This document shows positions 28,060 to 37,021 of a stretch of DNA of 64,000 nt, in pieces; within the stretch, counting starts at the first letter, position 1, and each line of letters begins with the position of its first letter. The DNA lies in contig NZ_JAJIRQ010000008.1 of assembly GCF_025717605.1 (NCBI RefSeq), forward strand, positions 186,001-250,000, read 5' to 3'. Source of the DNA: Paucibacter sp. TC2R-5. GTDB taxonomy: Bacteria; Pseudomonadota; Gammaproteobacteria; Burkholderiales; Burkholderiaceae_C. Both the position numbers and the translations under genes were made by a program. The notes under the pieces are model-generated. The model saw nothing but the letters and a program-made list of their open reading frames with translations. It had not been told where the DNA came from and made no database searches.

Positions 28060-30324
28060 TTAATCGTCGGCCTGCACACAGTCAACAAAGTAGCTTGAGC
28101 GCCCATCTTCGCCCTTCACCTCGACCAGGCCATGGACGTCGGTCGAGAAGCCCGGGAATTGAGCATTGAAGTCGCGTGTGAATCTCAAATATTCAACAAT
28201 TTTCTTATTGAATCGCTCGCCCGGGATCAACAAAGGAATGCCGGGCGGATAAGGCGTCAGCAACACCGTCGTGACGCGCCCTTCCAATGCGTCGATAGGC
28301 ACCCGCTCGGTACGGCGATGCGCGATGTATGAGTAGGCATCGCTAGGCTTCATGGCCGGCTGCAGGTCGGACAAATACACCTCGGTGGTCAAGCGCGCAA
28401 TATCGCCCTTGGCATACATCTCGTGAATGTTCTGGCACAGATCGCGCAAGCCCAAGCGCTCGTAGCGCGGATGCGCTGCCGCGAACTCCGGCAAGATGCG
28501 CCAAATCGGCGCGTTCCTGTCGTAGTCATCCTTGAACTGCTGCAAGGCAGTCAAAAGCGTATTCCAGCGCCCCTTGGTGATCCCGATGGTGAACAAGATG
28601 AAGAAGGAGTACAGACCCGTCTTCTCCACCACCACACCATGCTCGGCCAAGAATTTGGTCACGATGGAGGCCGGGATGCCGGTCTCGGCAAACTTGCCGC
28701 TCATGTCCATGCCGGGCGTGATGATGGTGGACTTGATCGGGTCCAGCATATTGAAGCCCGCGGCAATCTTGCCGAAGCCATGCCACTTCTCGTTCGCCTT
28801 GAGCATCCAATCGGCCGGCTTGCCGAAGCCATCTTCGGTCAACTTGTCCGGACCCCAGACCTTGAACCACCAGTCCTTGCCATATTCAGCATCGACCTTG
28901 CGCATCGCGCGGCGGAAGTCCAAGGCCTCCGAAATGCTCTCCTCCACCAAGGCGGTTCCGCCCGGTGGCTCCATCATGGCGGCCGCCACATCACAGCTCG
29001 CAATGATTGAGTATTGCGGACTGGTCGAGGTATGCATCAGATAGGCCTCATTGAACAAATGCTTGTCCAACTTGACGTCCTGCGAGTCCTGCACCAAGAC
29101 CTGCGAGGCTTGACTCAAACCGGCCAGCAACTTGTGCGTTGACTGCGTGGCGTAGACCATCGCGGTCTTCGGGCGCGGACGGTTCTTGCCCATCGCATGG
29201 TAGGAGCCATAGAAGTTATGGAAGGCCGCATGCGGCAACCAAGCCTCATCGAAATGCAGCGTGTCGATCCAGCCGTCCAGCTTCTTCTTGATCGTCTCGG
29301 TGTTGTAGAGCACGCCGTCATAGGTGGATTGCGTCAAGGTCATGATGCGCGGCTTGACCGTCTTGACGTCCACACCCTTGAGCAGCGGGTTCTTGGCGAT
29401 CTTCTTGCGAATGGCCTCGGGCGAGAACTCGCTTTCCGGGATCGGGCCAATGATGCCGTAATGGTTGCGCGTGGGCGTCATGAAGACCGGCACTGCGCCG
29501 GTCATGATGATGGCGTGCAAGATGCTCTTGTGGCAGTTGCGATCCACCACCACCACATCGCCAGGCGCCACCGTGTGGTGCCAGACCATCTTGTTGGAGG
29601 TCGAAGTGCCGTTGGTCACGAAGAAGCAATGATCGGCATTGAAGATGCGAGCCGCATTTTTCTCCGAGGCCGCCACCGGGCCGGTATGGTCCAGCAGTTG
29701 ACCCAACTCCTCGACCGCATTGCAAACATCGGCCCGCAACATATTCTCGCCAAAGAACTGGTGGAACATTTGACCGACCGGGCTCTTCAGGAACGCCACA
29801 CCGCCACCGTGGCCAGGACAATGCCAGGAGTAAGAGCCGTCTTGGGCATAGTCCATCAGCGCCTTGAAGAAGGGCGGAGCGAGTCCATCGAGGTAGCTCT
29901 TGGCCTCACGGATGATGTGACGCGCGACGAATTCCGGCGTGTCCTCAAACATATGAATGAAGCCATGCAACTCACGCAAGATGTCGTTGGGCAGATGCTG
30001 GGATGTGCGCGTCTCGCCGTAGATATAGATCGGGATGTCGGCGTTCTTGAAGCGGATTTCTTCAATGAATTTACGCAGTGACAGCACTGCAGGATCCAGC
30101 TCCGGCCCAGGCGTGAACTCCTCATCGTCGATCGACAAGATGAAGGCACTGGCGCGGCTTTGCTGCTGCGCGAACTGGCTCAGGTCCCCGTAACTGGTCG
30201 CCCCCAGCACTTCGAAACCTTCTTTTTGGATCGCATCGGCCAGCGCGCGAATACCCAAACCCGAAGTGTTCTCGGAGCGATAGTCCTCGTCGATGATGAC
30301 GATGGGGAAACGAAAACGAAGCAT
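28060..30324 (-). CDS. Arginine/lysine/ornithine decarboxylase (PLP, fold type I, with wing domain)
   Basis: 754 residues, the length of inducible/biodegradative amino-acid decarboxylases (AdiA, CadA, SpeC). Order: N-terminal response-regulator-like wing domain (FPIVIIDEDYRSENTSGLGI, residues 5-130), PLP core with GHGGGVAFLKSPVG, FVTNGTSTSNKMV, LHFDEAWLPHA and the Schiff-base lysine in ATQSTHKLLAG, then the C-terminal domain with TPYPPGIPLLIPGE. Decarboxylates a basic amino acid, either for acid stress or polyamine synthesis. It is not with an antiporter gene, which argues against a simple acid-resistance operon. Arginine versus lysine versus ornithine cannot be told by eye. Confidence 0.88.
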   Translation of the reverse strand: MLRFRFPIVIIDEDYRSENTSGLGIRALADAIQKEGFEVLGATSYGDLSQFAQQQSRASAFILSIDDEEFTPGPELDPAVLSLRKFIEEIRFKNADIPIYIYGETRTSQHLPNDILRELHGFIHMFEDTPEFVARHIIREAKSYLDGLAPPFFKALMDYAQDGSYSWHCPGHGGGVAFLKSPVGQMFHQFFGENMLRADVCNAVEELGQLLDHTGPVAASEKNAARIFNADHCFFVTNGTSTSNKMVWHHTVAPGDVVVVDRNCHKSILHAIIMTGAVPVFMTPTRNHYGIIGPIPESEFSPEAIRKKIAKNPLLKGVDVKTVKPRIMTLTQSTYDGVLYNTETIKKKLDGWIDTLHFDEAWLPHAAFHNFYGSYHAMGKNRPRPKTAMVYATQSTHKLLAGLSQASQVLVQDSQDVKLDKHLFNEAYLMHTSTSPQYSIIASCDVAAAMMEPPGGTALVEESISEALDFRRAMRKVDAEYGKDWWFKVWGPDKLTEDGFGKPADWMLKANEKWHGFGKIAAGFNMLDPIKSTIITPGMDMSGKFAETGIPASIVTKFLAEHGVVVEKTGLYSFFILFTIGITKGRWNTLLTALQQFKDDYDRNAPIWRILPEFAAAHPRYERLGLRDLCQNIHEMYAKGDIARLTTEVYLSDLQPAMKPSDAYSYIAHRRTERVPIDALEGRVTTVLLTPYPPGIPLLIPGERFNKKIVEYLRFTRDFNAQFPGFSTDVHGLVEVKGEDGRSSYFVDCVQADD

Positions 30325-30489
30325 CGTGAGCCTCCAGGGGCTAGGCAGTTAAAAAAAGAAAGGCGCGAAGTGTAGACCCTCAGGTCTTCCGCCAGGCATC
30401 GACATGAATTTAATCATCAAAAACACCGCAAAAGCACCAAAAACCGGGGGCGATACACTCGTCCGGGATCTTGAACCGAAAGAGGTGAC

Positions 30490-30918
30490 ATGGCGATGAA
30501 TATAGCCAACGCATGGTGGATCGCCTGCGGCATTTTGATTGCCGTCGAACTCTGCACCGGCACTTTCTACCTGTTGATGCTAGCCCTCGGATGTGCAGCC
30601 GGCGCAGGCGCGGCGCATCTGGGCCTGGGCGGGGAGCAGCAGGTATTGACCGCTGCTGTCGTTGGGGGCGCGGCTGTTGCTGCCTGCTACCTAGCCAGGC
30701 GCAACAGCCATCAAGTCGTACCCGCCGGCGAGAACGCCGACGTCAATATGGACATTGGCCAGACTGTGGAGGTCGAAAGCTGGCAAAGCGACGGATCCAC
30801 GCGCGTCAAATACCGGGGCGCTGCCTGGCAAGCCCGCTGCATCAGCAACACCGTGCCAGTGCCGGGACGCTATGTCATACGCGCCGTCGAGGGCAGCTGC
30901 CTATTGCTCGACCACTGA
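30490..30918 (+). CDS. NfeD family membrane protein
   Basis: 142 residues: two or three hydrophobic helices (ACGILIAVELCTGTFYLLML; LTAAVVGGAAVAACYLA) followed by a soluble OB-fold domain (IGQTVEVESWQSDGSTRVKYRGAAWQARC). Short NfeD proteins are encoded next to SPFH proteins and are thought to help them organise in membrane microdomains. Start ATG 30490 after GAGGTGAC. The SPFH gene follows 39 bp downstream, forming the classical pair. Confidence 0.88.
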   Translation: MAMNIANAWWIACGILIAVELCTGTFYLLMLALGCAAGAGAAHLGLGGEQQVLTAAVVGGAAVAACYLARRNSHQVVPAGENADVNMDIGQTVEVESWQSDGSTRVKYRGAAWQARCISNTVPVPGRYVIRAVEGSCLLLDH

Positions 30919-30957
30919 ACTTTCACATCAATAAAAAGTAGACAAGAGGGACTCTCC

Positions 30958-31872
30958 ATGGAATTCGCAGTTGTTTTGCTGGTCGTAGCGATCGTCTTCA
31001 TCGTCCAGTCCATCAAGGTCGTGCCGCAGCAAAACGCCTGGGTGGTAGAGCGGCTTGGCAAGTACCACGGCACCTTGACGCCGGGCCTGAACTTCCTCTG
31101 GCCCTTTGTTGACCGCCTGGCCTACCGACATTCGCTGAAAGAAATCCCGCTCGACGTGCCCAGCCAAGTCTGCATCACCAAAGACAACACCCAGCTGACG
31201 GTCGACGGCATCCTCTACTTCCAAGTCACCGACGCGATGCGAGCCAGCTACGGCTCCAGCAACTTCATTGTCGCCATCACTCAGTTGGCTCAAACCACGC
31301 TGCGCTCGGTGATTGGCCGTATGGAACTGGACCGCACCTTCGAGGAGCGCGACGTCATCAACAGCTCAGTCGTGCAAGCGCTGGATGAGGCGGCGCTGAA
31401 CTGGGGTGTCAAGGTACTGCGCTATGAGATCAAAGACCTGACCCCGCCCGCCGTCATCCTGCATGCGATGCAGGCGCAAATCACCGCGGAGCGTGAAAAG
31501 CGCGCCTTGATTGCCGCGTCCGAAGGCCGCCGCCAAGAGCAAATCAATATCGCCACAGGCGCCCGCGAAGCGGCCATCGCCCGCTCCGAAGGCGACAAGC
31601 AAGCCGAGATCAACAAGGCGGTCGGCGAAGCCGCAGCCATCACCGCCGTTGCCGACGCCACTGCCGATGCGATTCGCAAGATAGCCGCAGCCATTCAAGC
31701 GCCGGGTGGCGAACAGGCCGTGCAACTCAAAGTCGCTGAAAAAGCAGTAGATGCCTACGCTCAATTGGCCAAGGCCAACAACACAATGATCGTGCCGGGC
31801 AATATGAGCGAAGTGTCCGGTTTGATTGGCACGGCTATGGCCTTGATGAAGGGCGCCGGCTCAAAGCCGTGA
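30958..31872 (+). CDS. SPFH/Band 7 protein (paraslipin/QmcA-like)
   Basis: 304 residues. N-terminal membrane anchor (residues 3-18) and SPFH domain from residue 20 to about 190 (VVPQQNAWVVERLGKYHGTL, LRSVIGRMELDRTFEERDVI), then a long coiled-coil rich in Ala/Glu/Lys (AQITAEREKRALIAASEGRR), and a C-terminal segment VPGNMSEVSGLIGTAMALM typical of paraslipins. Scaffold of membrane microdomains; partner of the NfeD gene immediately upstream. Ribosome site AAGAGGGA... precedes ATG 30958. Confidence 0.92.
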   Translation: MEFAVVLLVVAIVFIVQSIKVVPQQNAWVVERLGKYHGTLTPGLNFLWPFVDRLAYRHSLKEIPLDVPSQVCITKDNTQLTVDGILYFQVTDAMRASYGSSNFIVAITQLAQTTLRSVIGRMELDRTFEERDVINSSVVQALDEAALNWGVKVLRYEIKDLTPPAVILHAMQAQITAEREKRALIAASEGRRQEQINIATGAREAAIARSEGDKQAEINKAVGEAAAITAVADATADAIRKIAAAIQAPGGEQAVQLKVAEKAVDAYAQLAKANNTMIVPGNMSEVSGLIGTAMALMKGAGSKP

Positions 31873-31973
31873 GCGCGATCTCCGGGCTTTTGCTGAGCAA
31901 ATAGGTCAGCTGCGATGACAAACTCAGCAAACAAGAAGTACAGGCTCAAAAGTGCGCTATGATGGAGGGCTTC

Positions 31974-32064
<91 letters not shown>

Positions 32065-32110
32065 AAATATGTCCAGGACCATCCACATAGGTCCATCGCA
32101 GTACAAGAAG

Positions 32111-32143
32111 GCCCCGTGAATCAATGATTTACGGGGCTTTTTT
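32111..32143 (+). terminator. Terminator of tRNA-Ser supplied by the island
   Basis: GCCCCGT...ACGGGGC stem (32111-32137) extended by GAATC/GATTT pairing, then TTTTTT. It lies inside attL, so it is island DNA that terminates the tRNA transcript after integration; the former chromosomal terminator is left beyond attR (48246-48297). Confidence 0.85.
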
Positions 32144-32186
32144 ACGTCCTTATGTCCACATACGTCTGCATGCAGCCACGGTCTGG

Positions 32187-32246
32187 TGAGGGCAACCGTG
32201 AGGGCAATTTATGCATTACCCTACCGGCAGTGCCAAATTACCCTCA
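32187..32246. promoter_or_regulatory. Putative integrase arm-type sites, left end (four copies)
   Basis: TGAGGGCAAC (32187-32196) and TGAGGGCAAT (32199-32208) are spaced 12 bp apart; ATTACCCTAC (32215-32224) and ATTACCCTCA (32237-32246) are inverted copies of the same motif. Identical-type repeats with the same 12-bp spacing occur near attR. They sit between attL and the integrase start, where arm sites of P4-type integrases are expected. Confidence 0.6.
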
Positions 32247-32260
32247 AATGAAGGTCGCCG

Positions 32261-33472
32261 ATGCTCACCGACACTGCAATCAAGAAGGCTAAGCCTACGG
32301 CCAAGCAGTACAAGTTGCCTGATGAAAAAGGCCTGCATCTCTTGGTGCGAACAAACGGCAACAAGCTTTGGCAGTTTCGATTCAGACATGAGGGCAAGGA
32401 AAAAACGGCTTCACTGGGCCAGTATCCCGATGTCAGCCTTAGCGACGCCCGCCAAAAGCGCGATGACCTGCGCAAGCTGGTAGCCACTGGCACAGACCCT
32501 GTTGCCGCCAAGCGTATAGCCAAGGCCGCAAAAGAGGCCAGCGCTATCAACACATTCGAGGCCGTCGCCCGAGACTGGCACGAGCATTGGAAGGCCAGTC
32601 GTAGCGACAGCCACGTTGCACAGGTACTTCGGCGTTTCGAGGCTGATGTATTCCCTGCAATCGGATCACGGCCCGTCGCAGATATTGAAGCCCCCGAACT
32701 TGTACAACTGGTGAAGGCGATCGCAAAGCGCGGCGCCATTGATGTAGCAAAGCGTGCACTACAGACCAGCGGTCAGGTGTTTAGGTTTGCAATTGCTCAT
32801 GGCAAGGCCAAACGCAACCCAGCGACTGACATCAAGCCATCGGACATTCTTCCTCAGCGCAAGGCCGAGAACTATGCCCGCATCGGCGCGCCGGAGCTTC
32901 CCGCCCTACTTCGTAAAATCGAAGGCTACCAGGGCACACCGGTGACCCGAATGGCCATCAAATTGATGGCGCTGACTTTTGTGCGTACCGGCGAACTGAT
33001 CGGTGCCAAGTGGACCGAGTTTGATTTGGACGCTGCTCGATGGGATATTCCGGCTGATCGAATGAAGATGCGAACCCCGCACATCGTGCCGTTGTCTACT
33101 CAGGCTATTGATGTCTTGCGGGTGCTTGAGAGCGTGACGGGTGAAAACGTACTGCTATTCCCAGGTGAGCGCAAAAAGGGCAAACCCATGAGTAACAACA
33201 CGATCCTAAAAGCGCTCGAAATCATGGGCTACAAAGGCCGTATGACGGGTCACGGCTTCAGGGGTGTCGCGTCGACCTTGTTGCATGAACAAGGGTTTGA
33301 ACATGCGCATATCGAACTGCAATTGGCCCACGCTGAGCGCAACGAGGTTTCTGCGGCCTACAACCATGCGCTTTATCTGCCACAACGTGCAGCCATGATG
33401 CAGGCTTGGGGTGATTACCTTGATGGACTACGGACCGGCCAAATTAGTCCGCTCGGTCGGCTCGCTGCATAG
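32261..33472 (+). CDS. int: P4-type tyrosine integrase
   Basis: 403 residues. N-terminal arm-binding domain of the DUF4102 type (MLTDTAIKKAKPTAKQYKLP, GLHLLVRTNGNKLWQFRFR, ASLGQYPDVSLSDARQKRDD), core-binding domain (TFEAVARDWHEHWKASR) and catalytic domain. Catalytic residues: Arg in FVRTGELIGA, His-x-x-Arg in GHGFRGVAST, His in LQLAHAERNEVS, Tyr in AAYNHALYL. It catalyses site-specific insertion at tRNA-Ser. It is the first gene inside attL, oriented away from it. Complete and apparently functional. Confidence 0.95.
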   Translation: MLTDTAIKKAKPTAKQYKLPDEKGLHLLVRTNGNKLWQFRFRHEGKEKTASLGQYPDVSLSDARQKRDDLRKLVATGTDPVAAKRIAKAAKEASAINTFEAVARDWHEHWKASRSDSHVAQVLRRFEADVFPAIGSRPVADIEAPELVQLVKAIAKRGAIDVAKRALQTSGQVFRFAIAHGKAKRNPATDIKPSDILPQRKAENYARIGAPELPALLRKIEGYQGTPVTRMAIKLMALTFVRTGELIGAKWTEFDLDAARWDIPADRMKMRTPHIVPLSTQAIDVLRVLESVTGENVLLFPGERKKGKPMSNNTILKALEIMGYKGRMTGHGFRGVASTLLHEQGFEHAHIELQLAHAERNEVSAAYNHALYLPQRAAMMQAWGDYLDGLRTGQISPLGRLAA

Positions 33473-33601
33473 TGTTTTATGTACAGCGAGACACTGCTGC
33501 TCCATGCGCTTGCTCAAGTCGGGCAAGGCGCAAAGGTTCTTAGCGTTCGCAATAGTCAGCCAAGGCCTCAGAGCTTAAGAAAGTGGCGCACCTTTCAAGC
33601 A

Positions 33602-33621
33602 ATGTTAGCTTATACTAACAT
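33602..33621. repeat. Perfect palindrome between integrase and recombinase genes
   Basis: ATGTTAG-CTTATA-CTAACAT: 7-bp arms, 6-bp AT-rich centre. It lies downstream of the integrase stop and the recombinase stop (convergent). Could be a recombinase subsite or a protein-binding site; no T-run follows, so it is not a terminator. Confidence 0.4.
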
Positions 33622-33689
33622 CAACAAAGGCCACCACAACGCTCTCTGCTCAAGTCGCCATTGTCAACACTTGGCATTTTAAGAGCGGC

Positions 33690-34307
33690 CTAACCGGCAG
33701 CCTTCAACACCCGCTGCACCACTGACACGCCGCACGGTATCGCCGCAGCGATCTTGACCATGCCAAGCCCCTCTGCGCGCAACTCACGTATCCGCGCCTC
33801 AACGTCTTCGCTGGCCCTAGGCCGACCAATCGCCAGCCCCGATTTCGTGCCGACCTTCTTGGCCCGAGCCAGGCCGGCATGGATACGCTCTTGAATGATT
33901 GCGCGTTCAAACTCGGCAAACACACCCAACATGCCGAAGATGGCCTTGCCTGCCGGTGTCGTGGTGTTGATGCCTTGCTGGTGCAGGTACAGGTCCACGC
34001 CGGTCGAGTGCAACTCCTGCAGCATGTTGATCAGGTCGATCAGTGACCGGCCCAAGCGATCCACCGACCAGGCCGCCACCACGTCAAACTCCTTGCGCGC
34101 TACACCCTTTAGTAGTGCTTCAAGCCTTGGCCTGTCTTTGCGGCCCTTGGCACCACTGATGCCACGGTCAACGAACTCATCAGCAACGGCCCAGCCAAGG
34201 CGCTCTGACGCCGCTCGCAGCTCTTGCAGTTGGTTCTCGGTGGATTGCTTGTCGGTGGACACGCGGGCATATAGCGCGACTCTGAGCACCTTACTTGCCT
34301 TAGTCAT
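33690..34307 (-). CDS. Serine recombinase/resolvase family protein
   Basis: 205 residues, the size of small serine recombinases (resolvase/invertase). The catalytic Ser is in ALYARVSTDKQSTENQ; Arg residues in DRGISGAKGRKDRPRLEAL and DRLGRSLIDLINML complete the active site. The E-helix FAEFERAIIQERI leads to a C-terminal helix-turn-helix (IRELRAEGLGMVKIAAAIP). It would invert or resolve DNA at its own res-type sites. Points leftward, toward the integrase gene, and may mark a Tn3-like or invertible insert within the island; no transposase is seen. Confidence 0.9.
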   Translation of the reverse strand: MTKASKVLRVALYARVSTDKQSTENQLQELRAASERLGWAVADEFVDRGISGAKGRKDRPRLEALLKGVARKEFDVVAAWSVDRLGRSLIDLINMLQELHSTGVDLYLHQQGINTTTPAGKAIFGMLGVFAEFERAIIQERIHAGLARAKKVGTKSGLAIGRPRASEDVEARIRELRAEGLGMVKIAAAIPCGVSVVQRVLKAAG

Positions 34308-34940
34308 GTGGAACTCTCTGAGTTGGTGGCTCAGGATCGTGCCTTATCTCTGTACGGAAAGCAACTGGTTTGCGTATGCATTAAATCAGGTGCTGCCGTC
34401 ATGGGTGCGCGCTGGTAATTTCCAGTTGGGGGTTTCGGTATGCCCTCGAAGCCTGGCACAAGCAGACCCAGGTGCATCAACCAGGACCATCCTTTTGGAA
34501 ATTCAGCAAGTGAATTCAGAGGGGGACGGACTGCCCCCCCTACACACCCCAAATTGCCTAGAACCCCGTCGGGCTAAACCCCACCTAACCCGCGCGCAGT
34601 TTTGGACGAGTTTTGGCAGCAATTCAGTCGAAGGTGGCTGAAGCGGCATGTCTGCCGCTTGCATCTGCGCATCCGGGCTGAAAGACAGCACGGTGCCCAA
34701 ACCGGGCATTCGAAGTCGCACCTTATGACCAGTTCAATCGGCACCGGTCGCCCGCCGCGTCCTGAACGCCAAAGTCAGCTGACTCACGCAGGGGAAAGAG
34801 TCAGATCTTGCGATCCAGCACCCACCCCAGCGCTGAAGGTGGTCAGGCAATGCATGAAAGCAAGACCTGGGCCCTCGCCGCGTGTTGACCGGGCTGGTCA
34901 GTTGACCCCGACCGGCGCTCACCACGGCAGGGTCACTGAC
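34308..34940. other. Non-coding stretch with several inverted repeats
   Basis: 633 bp with no ORF that I trust. Visible are an 8-bp perfect hairpin AAGCGGCA-TGTC-TGCCGCTT (34641-34660), a GGGGG...CCCCC palindrome around 34519-34540, and repeated AATTCAG motifs (34502, 34515, 34622). It may contain the recombinase's sites and the end of an insertion that brought the BlaI/BlaR1 genes. Nothing further can be supported. Confidence 0.4.
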
Positions 34941-36152
34941 TCACTCAAAACTGAAGTGGAACTTCTGTTCGACAAACACACCGTCCTTGCTGCCGGGCGA
35001 ACATTTATAGCCTTCGATGGCCTTGCGCACCGGCTGGGCCAGACGCTCGTCGCCCACTATCTTGATTTGCTCAACCTTGCCTCCCTGGCTGATGGCAAAG
35101 CGTGCATTCAGCAGAAATTCGCCTTGGATATTCTGCTCAGGCACCTCCGGTTTGGGCATGACGCTGCAAACTTCGCTGGCCTTCACGGCTGAGCTCTTTT
35201 TGGTCTGAGGCGACGCCTCTTTTTGCGCCAAAGCGGCGGCGACGCCAAAGCTGGCAAGTGCCAAACCCAGCAGCAGAGCGTGGCCACCAAGGCGGCGCAA
35301 GGGGGAAGCAGGAACATGGTGGATTTTCAACATGGTGATTCTCTCGATCAGTGGATGGGTGGATTGCCAGGCCGTGGCAAGAGGCGGTACTGCAGCGAAA
35401 CCCTGAACCTTCAGCAAGGTCTGGGCATAAAGCGGCCAGGCGCCGGGACGGCTGGCCAGAACTCGAGCGTCACAGGCCAATTCCTGGTCTTGGCGCAAGC
35501 GCGACAGGGCCAGCCAGACCAGCGGGTTGAACCATTGCAAGGCCGCCAACACACAGGCCAGCAGCCGCGCGGCGTTGTCGCGGCGAGCCGCATGACCCTG
35601 CTCATGGGCGAGGATCAGGCCGCGTTCCTCGGCATTGAAACGCTGCTCAAAATCGAGCGGCAGCACCAATTGGGCCTGCCAGCAGCCCAGCAGGGCCGGA
35701 CTGCTGCCCGCCGGCGCCAACCAAACCCCTTGACCACGCCGCAAGCGGCCTCGATAGGCCCGGTGCTGAGCCCAGCTTAGGAGCCCCAAGGCCAGTGCCC
35801 CCAGCGCCCACACCGCCAGCAGCAGCGAGGCTTGCAATACCGGGGGGCCCAGCGATGCTGCGAAGGCAGCAAGGAGCGTCCACCAGTCGTCGGCCGCAGA
35901 CGCGCGCCACATTTGCATCGCCACGGTCGGCAGTTGCAGCGGCGGCAGATCGTTGATGTGCGTGGCCAAACCCGGCGCCGCAGCGACGCCCGCCACCATC
36001 AGCAGGGGCAAGGCCCAGAGGCCGTACTGCGCCTGCGCACCAAGCCAGCGACGCAAGGGCGAACGCAGCATCAGCACCAGCGCAAGCCCGACAGACAAGG
36101 CCAAACTTAGGCGCCACAACAGGCTCAGGATCTGTTCAGGACTGGCCATCAT
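34941..36152 (-). CDS. BlaR1-like M56 metallopeptidase with C-terminal TonB-like domain
   Basis: 403 residues. N-terminal membrane region with three or four helices, a zinc peptidase motif HEQGH (residues 183-187) inside ILAHEQGHAARRDNAARLL with a third ligand Glu in QELACDARV, another helix (LLLGLALASFGVAAALAQ), and a C-terminal periplasmic domain (GEFLLNARFAISQGGKVEQI) of TonB-C type. The penicillin-sensor domain of true BlaR1 is missing. M56 proteins signal by cleaving the partner repressor BlaI. ATG 36152 lies 17 bp inside blaI and follows GGAGG. Signal sensed is unknown. Confidence 0.85.
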   Translation of the reverse strand: MMASPEQILSLLWRLSLALSVGLALVLMLRSPLRRWLGAQAQYGLWALPLLMVAGVAAAPGLATHINDLPPLQLPTVAMQMWRASAADDWWTLLAAFAASLGPPVLQASLLLAVWALGALALGLLSWAQHRAYRGRLRRGQGVWLAPAGSSPALLGCWQAQLVLPLDFEQRFNAEERGLILAHEQGHAARRDNAARLLACVLAALQWFNPLVWLALSRLRQDQELACDARVLASRPGAWPLYAQTLLKVQGFAAVPPLATAWQSTHPLIERITMLKIHHVPASPLRRLGGHALLLGLALASFGVAAALAQKEASPQTKKSSAVKASEVCSVMPKPEVPEQNIQGEFLLNARFAISQGGKVEQIKIVGDERLAQPVRKAIEGYKCSPGSKDGVFVEQKFHFSFE

Positions 36153-36540
36153 CGTCTGTGCCTCCGGCTTGTTGATCCAGCAGTTGGCGCAGGGCCAGCA
36201 CGTCTTCGGCGCTGAGCCGACGTTGCGCCGAAAAATGGGCAACCAGCGGTGAGAGGCGACCCAGAAACAGCCGATCCAGCAGGCCCAAAGTTTCTTCTTC
36301 CTCCCATGCCTGCTGGGCCAACACGGGGCTGTAAAGATAGCGCCGCCCCTCGCGCTCCGCACTGACCGCGCCCTTGTTGAGCAATCGGTTCAGCAAGGTC
36401 TTGACCGTGCCCAACTGCCACTCCGCCGCTCCACTGGCCAGTGACTGCGCAAGCGCGGCGGCAATGTCTTCGGCCGTCTGAGCTTGGCGCTGCCACAGCA
36501 CTTGAAGAATGCGACTTTCTGCTTCAGAGATCGGGCTCAT
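36136..36540 (-). CDS. BlaI/MecI/CopY family transcriptional repressor
   Basis: 134 residues. Winged helix repressor: ISEAESRILQVLWQRQAQTAEDIAAAL, AEWQLGTVKTLLNRLLNKGAV (recognition helix) and EREGRRYLYSPVLAQQAW, then a dimerisation tail that in this family is cut by BlaR1-type peptidases. ATG 36540 is used because the longer frame runs through operator DNA. It is followed by the M56 gene with a 17-bp overlap. Two inverted operator-like repeats lie just upstream, pointing to autoregulation. Confidence 0.9.
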   Translation of the reverse strand: MSPISEAESRILQVLWQRQAQTAEDIAAALAQSLASGAAEWQLGTVKTLLNRLLNKGAVSAEREGRRYLYSPVLAQQAWEEEETLGLLDRLFLGRLSPLVAHFSAQRRLSAEDVLALRQLLDQQAGGTDDDGQS

Positions 36541-36544
36541 GATT

Positions 36545-36587
36545 CGACAACAGTTGTTAACGGCGCGAATGTTTACAGATGTTGTCG
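36545..36587. promoter_or_regulatory. Two inverted BlaI-type operators upstream of blaI
   Basis: A 17-bp site CGACAACAGTTGTTAAC (36545-36561) and, on the opposite strand, CGACAACATCTGTAAAC (36571-36587). Each holds an ACA-nn-TGT core, the known core of BlaI/MecI/CopY operators, and they lie 5-50 bp upstream of the blaI start. Binding would repress blaI-blaR1. Confidence 0.75.
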
Positions 36588-36597
36588 ATGATCGCAA

Positions 36598-37021
36598 GTC
36601 CGCGTAAACCCTCGCTCAAGCCGTTTGACCGGCTCGGATTCCAACACGCCTTGTAGCCCGGTAGGTTCATGGAGTGAGCCTTCGAACTCCAACATAGCTG
36701 CGCGCCACCAACCGTTCTCACGGCAGCGACCGATGTTGGGGTTCACGGTGTTCACCGCAAACCTACATATTTGCCAATGCCGACTCATTGCCGATTTCGT
36801 GAGCGTACTGAGCGAAGGCAATAGACAGCTCCGGGCACCTTGCGGCCCGCAGCAAGAGTTGGGACCGTGCGAGAAAGGGAATTAGCCGAACCAGCACGGT
36901 TGGCGCTATGCTGTTCGTCTCAGCCAAAGTCAACCGTCCATGACGGTGAGATTTGCAGTGGAGCGCTTGAACTTCCTATGTGTACGGGCTCTGCTTGAGT
37001 CCCGGGCGCCAAGCCCCAGAC
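36598..37021. other. Non-coding stretch upstream of the blaI operators
   Basis: 424 bp between the blaI operators and the S12 hydrolase gene end. A small hairpin ACCGTC-CAT-GACGGT is seen at 36937-36951 and an imperfect hairpin around 36885-36905, neither with a T-run. No convincing gene. Confidence 0.35.
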
